Below, piece by piece: positions 44,402-55,701 of a stretch of DNA of 64,000 nt (its first letter is position 1; each line of letters begins with the position of its first letter). This DNA comes from Rosa chinensis (taxonomy: Eukaryota > Streptophyta > Magnoliopsida > Rosales > Rosaceae), in NCBI RefSeq assembly GCF_002994745.2, contig NC_037093.1:42512384-42576383 (forward strand). The letters are read 5' to 3'. The position numbers were made by a program, and so were the translations under genes. The notes below the pieces were generated by a model. It worked only from the letters and a program-made list of their open reading frames with translations. It was not told the origin of the DNA and made no database searches.

Positions 44402-46452
44402 TGACTTGGTTCATAAACTCTTCGCAAGCGTACGAATCGTTGTCAAGTAAGGGAAGTATTAAAACCTTGATTATCGTACCTCGGGGATTAGGTGTTGGAC
44501 CTAACCGAGGTAATTGGCGCTAGAGTGACTTAAAAGCATACAATGAAAAATAAAAATAAAATAAAGTAAAATGATTATTCACAAGGCACCAAGCCTCGGC
44601 AATGCTCGGCTTAGCTCACACTAAGCCTAATCAAAGCCACTAACTTGTAGCCCAAATGAGTTATGCACAATGGAAGGTAGAATTTTGTTTGGGAGTTTTG
44701 AATTGGGAATTAACTAAATTAAATGCAAACTAAATAAAAGCAAACAACTAATTATCAAGCAAGAAATTAAATTTAGATTTTCAAATTAATGGGAACATGG
44801 GAGTGTCGGGTGATTCACACTAACTATCTTGCAAATATCGACGCCAATTTCACAAATGCATGCATTTCCTAGATGTGTTAAGTCCCGTATTTAGTACCGG
44901 TCAAGGCTACTAAACCAATTATCCTTTCGGTGTATCGATTATGCCGGTTAGGGCCACAATCAACTCTCTAATTTAGGCATTACGCCGGTTAAGGCCGCAA
45001 TATCTAAAATTAGAGGCCTAGAGTGCAAGATAATAGAGACCCAAGCAAGCTTAGCTAAATTAAGCTAGCTAATGGTCACCACACTTAAATCCTAGATGCA
45101 ACAAGACTAATAAGTTGTCAATTTATCAATCTATTCATCACAATTGCCCACAACATAATTTCAAAGGGTGACAAAACCTAGAAACATGCTTCTAAGGACC
45201 AATAAATTTGGATTTAACGCATACACAATGGAAATTGCATTTATTAAAATTAAAGCATCAATATTTATACAAGATGAGTTAGGGCTTCACAACTCTAACT
45301 CCCAAAATTAAACTACTCACAACCCATACAAGAATTCATCAACAAAAGTATATAAAAATTATGAAATGGATAATAAGGAAGAGAGGGGAGAGTTAGCTTG
45401 GTCACTTCTAGCTATGAGCTAGTATGAATCAAGCTATTTCTTCACCCAACTACCCAAATTAAGGTGTGGTACTCTTGATGATGATTCCCTTGAGGTCTTG
45501 AGTGTCCAATCCCAAAAGATTGGAATTACCAAATGAAGAAGGGAAGAGGAGAGAGTGTGAGATGATGGGTGAGTGAAAATGGTAAGAGATTTAAAAATGG
45601 TGGAGAAAGAGAGATGGAGATGGGTTCGGCACTGTTGGAGAAGAAGGAAGATAGGATTTTGGGGTCTGGGGTGTTAGTGGAGTGTGCGGCTGTTGAGAGG
45701 AAGAAAGAGAAAATGGATCTGGGGAGAGTAAAATGGATCTGCCCCCGCTGCAGGTGAGGAAGAGGTAAATAAATAAAAAATGGGTGGTCGGCTACTGTAT
45801 CATGTGTGAAAAGATGGATAAGGCCTTGTGCTCTTGTGGTCTTAGTGGTACGTGTCGGTTAGGAAAGAAAAGAATGAAACTGATGCAGTGTGCGTGAAAG
45901 AGAAAAGGATGAGGGATTGGCTGCCACGTGTCAAGCTTGGATTGGTGCCTACCAATTAAACCAATCTGCACGTGCATGGTTTTGTTAATTAACCAATAGT
46001 TAGGTTAATTAACCAATAGTTAGGTTAATTAAATGGGGCAATTAAACCAACGTGCGTGGTTGGCTCATATGGCTAATAATTAAACTTTAGTTTAATTAAA
46101 CAAAGCTTAACTGCAGCTTCTTTCTACAATTTTTTATTTTATTATTATTTTGTTTTTCTTTCTTTCTTCATAATCTCCTTCCCATCAGGACATAATTGCA
46201 CACACTATTTTTGGGTCATCGGGTTCCGCCTTCTCGTTGACGTTGATCAAGGTTGACCGTGTCGACAATTTTCGTCCTTTTGTCAAAAACTCCAATTAGC
46301 TCAAATTTCGCACAATTTCCTCTCGTTTCCGCAATTCCGCTTATTTTCTACAAAATAAATAAAAATGGATTAATTACATATTAATTGACATGGGGATTTG
46401 CTTATTTATAGTGTTTTAGATATAATTACACGCATATAAATGCGTATAATCA
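44402..46452 (-). repeat. 5' LTR of the Gypsy element, 2051 bp
   Basis: Uninterrupted copy of the LTR. It differs from the other by a 20-bp tandem duplication (AACCAATAGTTAGGTTAATT repeated at about 45990-46030) and a few substitutions. It ends at the ATGCA target repeat. Confidence 0.93.
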
Positions 46453-47478
46453 ATGCAACTTTGGCATTTAGCGGTACTAAAGTGGTAATTGCAAACCAGC
46501 CTGTTGTGTGGATGTGTACCATCATTGAAGAATTGGAAAAATGCAGCCAAAGTGTCGATCCTTTGATGGTTAACATCGAGGCATCAATGAAGAAAAAATT
46601 TGACAAATATTGGTTGAAGTTGGAGGACTTGAACCTAATATTGCTGCTTGCTGTGGTATTAGATCCAAGATACAAGATATTGTATCTTGAGTTCATTTTT
46701 CCTTTGCTGCAGCAAGACATGGGCTTGGTCTTGGAGATGATAGATGATGTTAAGGGTCAATTGATGCAGCTTTATCATGAGTATGCTAATTCTGACCCTG
46801 TGGCTGCACAAGCGTCATTTGAAGCTACATAGCCACCTAATCAATCAATTTCTAATGCCGGAGAGGAGGATAGTCATGTTGCATCAATGAACAAGTTCTT
46901 GAGGCTTAGGAAGCAAAAAGATGTGGTTGAGATAAGGAATGAAGTCGACAAGTACTTGCTTGAAGCTACTGAAGACCCTGCCAATACAAAATTTCAAGTT
47001 TTAGATTGGTGGAAAGAGAATTCTCCTAGGTTTCCAATTTTGTCTAAATTTGCAAAAGATGTCTTTGCTATTCCAGCTTCAACGGTGGCTTTGGAGGCTG
47101 CTTTTAGCCTAGGAAAAAGGGTTGTTGACCCATTTAGAGCTTCATTGACTCCTACAATGGTTGAAGGGCTGGTCTGTCTCAATGATTGGTTAAGAGTTGG
47201 TGCTTTTAATGAGTACAAAGAGCCGACGAAGACTGAGTTGGAGCTTTATGGTGAGCTCGAGAAGCTTGAGTCAGGTATTTTTTGACTTTACAGTAATTGT
47301 TAATTTGAATAAATTTATTTGTGTTAGTTTGTGATTGTTGTTTTTGGTTTTTATTAGACTCTGTTGTGACCCAAGTGTCTGACTCTGAGGGATGGAGTAG
47401 GTTGCAGCTGCTGGAAATTAGACTAATGGAACAAGCTTTTGAAATAAATTGTTGTGCTGCTGGAGCAAGTTCTTCGTG
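46453..47478 (+). pseudogene. hAT transposase, C-terminal part
   Basis: Continues the frame broken at 34062: ATLAFSGTKVVIANQ, LDPRYKI, then a TAG at about 46829 and, in the same frame, a typical hAT dimerisation domain (DWWKENSPRFPILSKFAKDV, PASTVALEAAFSLGKRVVDP, LTPTMVEGLVCLNDWLR). The usual SESAFS motif reads LEAAFS, keeping the Glu. A short intron (GT at about 47273 to AG at 47357) leads to a last exon (DSVVTQVSDSEGW) ending with TGA at 47478. With four in-frame stops and one frameshift in total, no active transposase can be made. Confidence 0.9.
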
Positions 47479-48257
47479 ACCCAACTTTCTGTTTTTTGGT
47501 TTTCCCTTCCGGTTTCATTCAAGTATGAACTGCTTTAACTTTGGTTTGTAATAACTAATAACTTTAACTTCTGTTTTGTACTTGGAACTTGATGTTACAT
47601 CCTTTAAGTTCTTTAACTATGGTTTGTAATAACTTTAAATTTAATGTTTCGTACTTTGAAGTTTGAACTAACTGTTTGTGCTGCTGGAACTTTATGTGTT
47701 GCTGCTGGAACATTATCTGCTGCTACTAGAATTTTATGTTATGTGCTGCTGCTAGAACATTATAAACTTTATGTGCTGCTGCTTTAAATTTAATGTTGCT
47801 GGAACTAACTGTTTGTTCTTTAACTGCATAATTTATGTTTGTGATGGAACTTTGATTTACTGCTGGAACTTGGAAGTTGGAACTTTGATTTATGTTTGTG
47901 CTGCATGTTAGCTATTTGGTTTGGAAACAGATTGTTAGACTGTTGGAACTTTGATTTAGTTTTGGAAATTGCTTTTTGGTTTTAAATGTTGAACAGCTGG
48001 AGCAGATTGTTGATATTTGATAGTTGATCTGCAGGGTTGAGTGTTTGACACGTTGTTAATGTTATTTATGTAGTTGAGAACTTGAGATGTTGATGTCATG
48101 AATAGGTTACTCGTAATGTTCATTACTTGATTTAGTGAACAGATTATGAGTGGTTTATACTTTATTTTGTTGATATTTTGATAGTAATGGTTACTCATTT
48201 TAGGATAGCTAAATTTGTTGACTTTGGTCGAAAATTAAGAAAAAGGAAAGAAAGTAG
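47479..48257 (+). other. 3' non-coding part of the hAT transposon
   Basis: Rich in imperfect repeats of GCTGCTGGAACTTTATG-like words (47670-47960). No gene. Confidence 0.6.
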
Positions 48258-48422
48258 AACACAACCGAAACCAATCCGCACCGCACCGCAAAACTGTGTA
48301 ACCGAAGTAAGCGGTGTAGGTTTTAAAAATGCGGTTGCGGTTTTAAATATAGCACTACCGAATGATGCGGTTCGGTTGCGGTTTTGGCCTAACACCGAAC
48401 CGTGCCCACCCCTAGTTTTCAT

Positions 48423-48722
48423 AGTAGATATAATTCGGCTTGTGAACAGCAAACCCTAGTTTTAGGTCTAAGTCAAGAACAAATCTTCTAATGGACAAGA
48501 GATCAAATCTCGATGATGAGGTAAAAATTCATAAATCAAAGAAAGAAGAGAATCAAAATCCCAATTGGATCGATCTTTGCTCTCATACCAAGTCCAAGAA
48601 TATGAGAGAAAAATAATTGAGGGAATAATTTACTGATTTACTGTGCATTTTATTCTTCTCACGAATATATGTGTGTGTGTTCTAGAGAGAACCTCCTTAC
48701 TTTTAAAATTTGAGAATTTTTA
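48423..48722. other. Residual NIP-upstream homology and spacer
   Basis: GATATAATTCGGCTTGTGAACAG at about 48428 matches the sequence upstream of the intact NIP gene (near 55379), so the pre-insertion DNA resumes here. The homology fades after about 40 bases. No gene. Confidence 0.6.
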
Positions 48723-48730
48723 TTAGTTTT

Positions 48731-49681
48731 AGAGTTGGGCAAAAAAAAAAAAAGGAAGACTGGAAAATCAACCCAAACCGGTTCAAACCAGCCGATTCAG
48801 TCCGACTTTTGCTCTCAAATTTTGGTTTTTAGTTCGGTTCGGGGCCAATAGAGAAAAAAAAAAAACCGGTCTGATAAGTTTTGTGAAAACGGGAAAATCC
48901 TGTAAGTTGATTAGGTGGCAGGTTTTCAATTGAGAAGTCTATAGTATTACCATAGACTTATCCACACTTTATCTCGAACTACTACATAAAAGGACATTTT
49001 ATTTTATAATCTTCTCCCCTCAACTAGTTAGCCGCATCTCTCTATCTCTCTCTCTCTTCTCTTTCTTCTTCCTCTTCTTCTCCGCCAGAGCCCAGATGAA
49101 ATTCAAAATTGAAATTCCTCTTCTTCTCTCTCTTCTTCCCTTCTAGGTGGCTACTCTCATCGACTGATTTTTGCTTTGGTACCAATCTCAGTTTCGCAAA
49201 TTAGTGAACTGGGTTGGTGGAGATTGGTCCTGAGCATATAATCTGAGTTGGGTTTTGTGAAAAGTTGCATAAAGTTGCTAATTTCATTGGGAAAAGCTAA
49301 GGATGCTGATTTTGAGTTTTAGCCTTGAATAAGTTTTTGTTAGTTGTAGTAGCTAGGCAGTGATTTGACACTTCTAATCTAGTTCCTAATATGATCGGCA
49401 GCGATTTGACCCATTATAATTGCTAGGATGGGGTGAGAATTAGCAAGAAGTTCCACCAGTGATAGATCTTCATTGTCGTCGATTGTTCACTGATCAGTGA
49501 CTCACGCCATGCAGAACCAGAAACTCGGCAAACCTGACTTGAAAAAACTTCGGTTCGGGCTCGATCTCGATCTCTTCGGTCCTGACTGTTGAAAACCTTG
49601 ATCTAGGCCTGACCCGAAAACTTAGGGCTCGGTCTCGGTTTATGAGAATTTTGCTTCAAGCTAGGCTTGTGCCCATGCCTA
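48731..49681. mobile_element. Non-autonomous hAT element, about 950 bp
   Basis: The left end is AGAGTTGGGCA; the right end in reverse complement is TAGGCATGGGCA. TTAGTTTT and TTAATTTT flank it (48723-48730, 49682-49689), an 8-bp target duplication with one mismatch. Subterminal zones carry CCGGTTC/TTCGGTTCGGG words (48775-48870, 49550-49640), as in hAT elements with CGG-rich transposase sites. No transposase was seen. Confidence 0.65.
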
Positions 49682-49689
49682 TTAATTTT

Positions 49690-50429
49690 TCACTAATATA
49701 CAATCTATTTCAACAATTTCAAACTTTGATCCTTCTTATTCATATGCAATCAACCAAATCCATAATCATTTGTTCATTGAAAATATGCAAACAAATGTAG
49801 TCCGTTAAATAAAATTAGAACGAACATTGTGCTAAGCAAATGGTTAAACTTTTTCTGATTTGGCTACTTTTTTGTAGAATTCATATGTGTGTATGTAACT
49901 GTAACTAGAGAATGAGTAGTTTAGATTATTAAACTACATGCTAAAAATAAAAATATCCACAAATTTCAAATTTAAGGAGGTTCTATGTAGAATCTCTCTC
50001 TCTCTCCACAGACACACACAGACACACAATAATAAATGGTAATGACCCTAATTTAATTTAGATACTCCCGTAGTATGTGCTAACAAGTCATATACGATTA
50101 TATATCAACGTGTTGAGGATTTCCATTCTAGGGCTTTTACCTCTATCACCACTTATCTATCTTTTTCTTCAGACAAATCTCTTGAAACTATTTATCTATT
50201 ACGTACAATTTTGTGATAGGTAAGAAGTTACAAAAAGGATTTCCATTAACTATTGAACAATAATTCAATTTTTCATTCCATTTATGAATAGGATTCATGT
50301 GATTTCCCCAAAATTTTTAGAAACTTCAATCTCATCCTTCTCTGCCAAGGAACTTTCCTTTTGCTATCCCATTCTCCAGTTTCTAATATGCCATTTTGAG
50401 TAAGAGATGCATTCTAAATTTCTAATTCA
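49690..50429. other. Intergenic sequence, nothing recognised
   Basis: AT-rich with a short CT/CA-rich tract near 49994-50030. No frame or RNA gene recognised. Confidence 0.55.
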
Positions 50430-50438
50430 TCAAAACTA

Positions 50439-51157
50439 GAGTTTTTATCACCACTAGGGTCAAAACTTTTTTGCACCGGACAAAATGATACCCAGCTTTC
50501 AAAAGTGATCAAAATGATACCTAAATTTTTAAAAACAAATCAACTTGAAACTTAGCTTTCAAAAGTGATCAAAATGATATACCTAAAGTTTTAAAAACAA
50601 ATCAACTTGATACCTTGGTTTATTTTTTTGTAACTTCTTTGTTAAAATTGATCACGTGTAGTGCGGTGTTTTGTAGGATTATAATAATATTTTTCACAAA
50701 AAATGTTTTTCAATTATTTTTCATTTTACTTTGTTAATTCCCTTCTTCTTCTTCTTTTTGTCCTTCTTCTTCTTCTTCTTCTTCTCTCTCTCTCTCTCTC
50801 TCTCTCCCCATCGTTTCTATGATCGATGGTAGAATTGAAATTGAATGGAGGATTTTTTTTTTTCAATTCCATAGAAGAAGAAGATTGGGTTATATATGGT
50901 TGATGGCCCTCTGACCACAAATCACTTCAATTTTTGGGCTGATTTTGCATTTGATTTAACAAGGAAGTTATCAAAATAGACCGAGGTATCAAGTTGATTT
51001 GTTTTTAAAACTTTAGGTATCATTTTGATCACTTTTGAAAGTTGGGTATCAAGTTGATTTGTTTTTAAAAATTTATATATCATTTTGATCACTTTTGAAA
51101 GTTGGATATCATTTTGTCCGGTGCAAGAAAGTTTTGACCCTATGGTGATAAAAACTC
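50439..51157. mobile_element. Mutator-like MITE, 719 bp, with 9-bp TSD
   Basis: The ends are GAGTTTTTATCACCA in inverted orientation, and the arms extend for about 170 bp. TCAAAACTA flanks both sides (50430-50438, 51158-51166). Each arm contains two tandem copies of a unit of about 60 bp (TTCAAAAGTGATCAAAATGA, then AAAAACAAATCAACTTGA). The centre has TTC and CT microsatellites (50741-50806). No coding capacity. Confidence 0.88.
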
Positions 51158-51190
51158 TCAAAACTAATATAATGAGAAACAAGAAAACAT

Positions 51191-51457
51191 TTTTTTTTAA
51201 GGGGTTTGGAACTCAGCCAAGCTGGAAGGCTCATCCCCACGCCTGACTTATTATATTATCATTAAAATTATGCATAGAGGGGGACATAGTGCCTTGACCT
51301 CTAGCAATATTACAACCATCTTCGTAGAGAACATCCTGAATAATAACAGAAGCCTCATCTAACCAAAAATCATTTAAATAATTAACACTAGCAAGGTTAG
51401 CCAATCTATTGGCTACACCATGCGCTTCACGAAAAATATGCCTAACCTGAGAAGAGT
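51191..51457 (-). mobile_element. 5'-truncated LINE with RNase H end, 15-bp TSD
   Basis: GAAACAAGAAAACAT flanks the block (51176-51190, 51458-51472). The minus strand reads VRHIFREAHGVANRLANLAS, WLDEASVIIQDVLYEDG and ARG, the end of a plant LINE RNase H domain, then a stop at 51231, a short 3' UTR and an A-run (complement of 51191-51198). The RNase H frame begins abruptly at the TSD, the normal outcome of incomplete reverse transcription. It sits 10 bp from the end of the Mutator-like MITE duplication. Confidence 0.88.
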
Positions 51458-51558
51458 GAAACAAGAAAACATATTTTGATCTCTTAGGTTGATAGAGGAT
51501 AAGAAGGAAACTACATATATGGTAACATTCAAACATTGTAATTTAACTTTCCCTTTAA

Positions 51559-53077
51559 GAGCATCTCCCATGCTGGTAGGCTATAAAGTCACTTTTAGCT
51601 TACAAGGTGCTCCCACGGTAAGCTATTTTCCAAAGATCAAGAAAAAAATTTGGCCTGACTAAAATTTATAGGCAAAATTTGGGCTGACATGGTGGGTCCC
51701 GCTGTTTCTTTATGAACATGTATTATGCATTTAAGGAAAACTAATTTTTCTATATATATGTGTGTGTGTGTGTTATTTATAATGTTACTAAATATTAAAA
51801 CTATATCATTGTAAAGATCTTGTTGAGATCTTCAATATGAGCCGATTATTTGATATGTTTAGAATTTTTAAAATAAATGTGTAATCACTAATTTGTATGA
51901 TATACAGAGTTTTTCTATTGGAACCTCCAAATTTACTCACTTGACCCCTACTTTTTACACCTCCTATCAAATTTTTAAATACTAAATTTACTCACTAAAC
52001 CTCACTAAAGTTCCTCAAATAACCTCACTCATAAACAAATTATTATCTTTAAAATAAAAAACTTAGTCATTTAAATGATTTAATTACTCTATAAATCTTA
52101 ACTACATATACATACCTTAATCAAACAACATGCATAAATCGCTTTTCCAATAAAATAAAATAAATCAACACACAAGGTATTGATTTTTAAAATTAATTTC
52201 TAATCAATAAGAAAATAACATGAACTATTCTGTGGTTTTTTTTCTTTCTTTCTATTTTAGCTGTTAAAGACACTAAAGAAATCATTTTTTCTTAATGTTT
52301 ATTTATTTTCTCTACTTTTTGTACCTCATGATTAATTATTAAAAAAAATATATTTTTTTATAACTGCTACTTTTTTTGTTGTTGTTGCAAATATAGTGGA
52401 TAGACTTATATTCAGGTCATAAATTATAATAGGATTTATTTTGTTTTCCCTCACCAATATGTGTTCAACATATATATCAATATATCATACATTTTTATGT
52501 CACATTATCTTAATCATATTTTTAATTCTTGTTAAATAAATGCTTTAATGAGTATGTAGTGAATTGGAAAATGAAAATAGATATGGGAAATAATAAAGAA
52601 TACAATCTAATATTATTGAACTAGAAAGTCTACGTAAAATACATATAATATTTTTTTGGTATAATTATTGTCCTTAATAGTCATTTTATAGTAGGTTATA
52701 TATGTCATTTAATAATTCATAATAGATCATGAGTGAGGTCCAGTGAGCAGATTTGGAGGTCCCAATAGAAACACTCATATACTTATTTCCATATAACAAA
52801 GTAGACTAGTTTTATTGATAGTCTCGTCAAAACCATACTCAAAGATATATTCCGAGCGGGGAAAAAGAGTGGTAGAATGTGACGAACTAAAATATGAACA
52901 ACAACATAAATTAAAACAACAAAATTATGATAATATTTGATTTTTGGCTTATAGAATTTAGTCTACGGTGGCAGCATCGCTGCTTTTTGTTGACAAGCCA
53001 AATATGCATATTTGAGAGAATATTTTGTTTTTGGTAGGCTGAAAATATTTGACTTTTGACCTACTATGAGCTTGCTC
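51559..53077. mobile_element. Harbinger/Tourist-like element, about 1.5 kb
   Basis: The left end is GAGCATCTCCCATGCTGGTAGGC; the right end in reverse complement is GAGCAAGCTCATAGTAGGTC. Flanks are TAA and TTA, consistent with the three-base preference of PIF/Harbinger elements but not an exact repeat. AT-rich with no transposase. It contains another TIR element at 51907-52776. Confidence 0.5.
51907..52776. mobile_element. Nested TIR element, about 870 bp
   Basis: About 40 bp of imperfect inverted repeat: GAGTTTTTCTATTGGAACCT on the left, and on the right the reverse complement GAGTGTTTCTATTGGGACCT. ATATAC is found just outside both ends. It lies inside the Harbinger-like element, so it is probably younger. 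Superfamily unresolved. Confidence 0.6.
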
Positions 53078-53268
53078 TTAGCCCCACTTTCGGAGAAAAT
53101 AAACAAAATGATGCGTAAATGGTCTGTAGAGCATCTCGACAATTTCTCTAAAGTTCACCTCCCTAGGGAAGCTGTCGGAGAATTTTATAGTCTTTACCTC
53201 TCTTCTCCCTAACCCACAATTAGATCACTTTCTGTCTAGCAAATCCCTTATTCTTCTATTTTCATCAA

Positions 53269-55193
53269 TTAGGTACGGCATGCGCCTTTCAAGAAAGAAC
53301 CACTCTTGGTGAGCTCACGCAGTGGCTTATCTGTAAATCTGATTAAATTGTAGACCAAGGCACCACTTACAGCTCCAAGAATTGGTGACACAATGTAAAT
53401 CCACAGGTTTTTGTAATGGTTTGATACTATTGCAGGTCCTAAGCTTCTTGCTGGGTTCATTGATGCTCCTGAAATTGGCCTGCAAAATATGCCCTAATCA
53501 GACATACTAATAGAATGAAAAACAAAGTAAGACGATGTTCTTAGTTTGACCTATCGAAGCTTCCAAAAGGAAGAACATTTTGCTATTTATCATTAATTAA
53601 ATACGGATGGATATGAAGGGATCATATTGTGAAGATTAATAAGGAAGTTAATACCCTGCAAACAACACATTCAGAAGAACAGTGGAGCCAACTGCAAGCC
53701 CAGCAAGCTCTCCGATCTGCATACGCAAACAGCTTTAGAATATTATTAGTGATAGTTTTTAATATAACAGATTTCACGATGCAGACAATTTGGAATATAT
53801 GGGTCAAATTATGCAATATGATAATATACACACACACACACACACACAAAATACAAATCCCAATTATATCAGGCTTCATAAGGTTAAGCAAGTTTATTCA
53901 CCAGCCTCGTTATCAGGTAGTCATATTAGGTAGTTTTTAACTGAAAAACTCCAGAGTTCAGGACTAGTGCTGCAGTAGAGGTACAGGTAGAATAGTACTA
54001 ACCGCTCTGTTATCAGTAGCAACACCAGAAACAACAAACATGAGGTAAAATGTGATTATGAACTCAATCACGAGAGACTGCAAGGGAGTTCCACTGGGAC
54101 TTGTTCCTACAAAGTGGTCTTGATGCTTGTTAAACAGAAGTCTGAGTGTACCACTTGCAAATGTTGATCCAAGGACTTGAGCAGCAATATAAGGGGGTAC
54201 CTACAGAGAGAAAACCAAATAACAAAAAGCACATTGAGTTAAAAAGATGGGTATTCATCAAGTTGTGGTTGGTTAATAAGAGACATTGTGGTGTAAATTA
54301 TGCATGAAGTGCAGGCACTCCTCGATAGCAAGGACACGTTTTAGATTTGCTAGCTTGAAGTGCTTCCAAGCCATCTATATATAACTCATAAAATAACAAT
54401 TTTTTTGCTGCAGTAATAGTTTTTGGTCAATTTTAGAAGCAATGCCAAACTAGCTGTGAATATACAACACAATTTGTTCAGAAAATTTTATTATTCTTTT
54501 TTTTTTTTTTTTGGTGAAATGGGACATGGAGAGTTTGAAGGATCACATATACTCTTGACTAAGCCAAAACTACTAAACAATGCCCTCTGGAAAACTTCTC
54601 ATTCTTACAGGAATCAAGAAGTTACACATTGATTTTCATACTGCATTTGGGTAGTTTACGATTTCTAAAGGAAAGATATTAACAAAATAATATCACACGC
54701 AGGTTTAGTTTGGTTAGCAGTTAGCTCACCTGTTTCCATGGAAATCTCTTGGTGGTAGCAAAAGCAATAGTGACAGCAGGATTGAAATGAGCACCAGAGA
54801 TGTGACCAACAGAGTAAATCAAGACCATCACAACCAGTCCCCAAACTATTGCAATCCCTGGAAACGACACCGTATTTTCTGTGTTCAAATTCACCACCAC
54901 AGACCCACAACCCGTCAATATCATAAAGTATGTCCCCAACACCTCAGCAATCACCTGAAAATAAAAAGATCTCAACTTTAAACATTTGATGGAATCATTT
55001 TAAAATTGAAAATCACATTTTTCAATTGTACGCTTGAACCAAAAATTAAGGAAAGTAACAAGATTTATGTCACCTTCTGCATAAAGGGTACACAGAAAAA
55101 GCTACTGCTTGATTCTTGGTTGGTATTGGAGCAAGGTTTGTCATTTTCAACATTGAGAACATGGCTTCCATTGGTTGCAAGATTCTCTGCCAT
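53269..55193 (-). CDS. NOD26-like intrinsic protein (NIP subgroup I aquaporin), 271 aa
   Basis: Five exons (minus): 55193-55074, 54954-54730, 54200-54003, 53716-53655 and 53479-53269, all with GT/AG junctions and consistent phases. The protein matches the family length of 270-290. The first NPA box is at residues 98-100 (HISGAHFNPAVT) and the second at 210-212 (GASMNPARS). Selectivity filter residues read W78, V190, A207 and R213, the W-V-A-R set of NIP subgroup I, which in known members pass glycerol, arsenite or lactic acid and little water. The C-terminus KPLRELTKSGSFLKG holds the serine phosphorylated in NOD26-type proteins. The N-terminal 40 residues are polar and Ser-rich. It should form a six-helix channel in the plasma or an internal membrane. 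No damage seen. A foldback MITE lies about 500 bp upstream. Confidence 0.95.
53828..53849. repeat. AC microsatellite in NIP intron
   Basis: About 11 AC units within intron 3 of the NIP gene. Confidence 0.9.
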
Positions 55194-55701
55194 GGCTTAA
55201 AAGTACTAAAAAAGCTAGGGAATTATAGAGAGAGCAAAGTAAGCCAGAAGGAGAAAATTGCTGGTGTTTTGCCCTTCAATCTTGGAGCGAGAAGATGTTG
55301 GCCAGTAGGAAATGCTCTCCTTGGTTTTTATTTGTTTTATCAAAATGGTTTATGATTCATATGAAGGTTTTCGTAGTGGATATAATTCGGTCTGTGAACA
55401 GAAAAAACGCATTTAAGGCTCCTTCAACTATTACAGAGAAGACATTTATGCAGATTTCCATATCTTCTAATTACTACTAATTATAGCTACCCTGTTACAA
55501 TACGGGTCTAAAACAAAATATTGAGGATTTGTTAAATTTCTGAATGACAATGGTCTGAGTTGGCAAACATGTAGAAATAGAAAATATTGTTAATTCGGAT
55601 ATATATTCTAGATTTCCGTTCAAGAGAAATTAAATGTGTAATCAGATAAGACTAAATTTAAGTGAGAATTAATTTCTTTATTTTGTAATTTTAACTCATT
55701 A
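55194..55701 (-). promoter_or_regulatory. Upstream region of the NIP gene
   Basis: About 190 bp directly upstream (to about 55385) is shared with the NIP pseudogene copy (30492-30560, 31389-31508, 48423-48460), so it predates the duplication. No clear TATA box was identified. Confidence 0.5.

Larger units (their letters stand above)
34063..46452 (-). mobile_element. Gypsy LTR retrotransposon encoding only Gag-protease, 12390 bp
   Basis: LTRs at 34063-37547 and 44402-46452 share TGACTTGG...TATAATCA ends. ATGCA at 34058-34062 and 46453-46457 is the 5-bp target duplication and lies inside the hAT transposase codons for Asp-Ala-Thr. The element reads on the minus strand: 5' LTR, primer site, Gag-protease ORF (44103-40447), then a 2.9-kb non-coding spacer, polypurine tract and 3' LTR. 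No reverse transcriptase, RNase H or integrase is present. By eye the shared LTR parts differ by about seven substitutions, one base indel and one 20-bp tandem duplication over 2 kb, so the insertion is fairly recent. The spacer and LTR style suggest the Tat/Athila side of Gypsy; this is an inference. Confidence 0.93.
31509..48414 (+). mobile_element. Ac-like hAT transposon, split by a Gypsy insertion
   Basis: The left end is CAGGGGAGAGCAG; the right end read in reverse complement is TAGGGGTGGGCACGG. GATTTCAT (31501-31508) and GTTTTCAT (48415-48422) form an 8-bp target duplication with one mismatch. Both subterminal zones are dense in ACCGAACC/CGGTTCGG-type words (31538-31690 and 48258-48410), as in Ac/Ds-type elements where transposase binds. 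Without the 12.4-kb Gypsy insert the element is about 4.5 kb, a full autonomous size. The transposase gene inside is broken. The insertion point lies in the upstream region of the NIP pseudogene. Confidence 0.88.
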
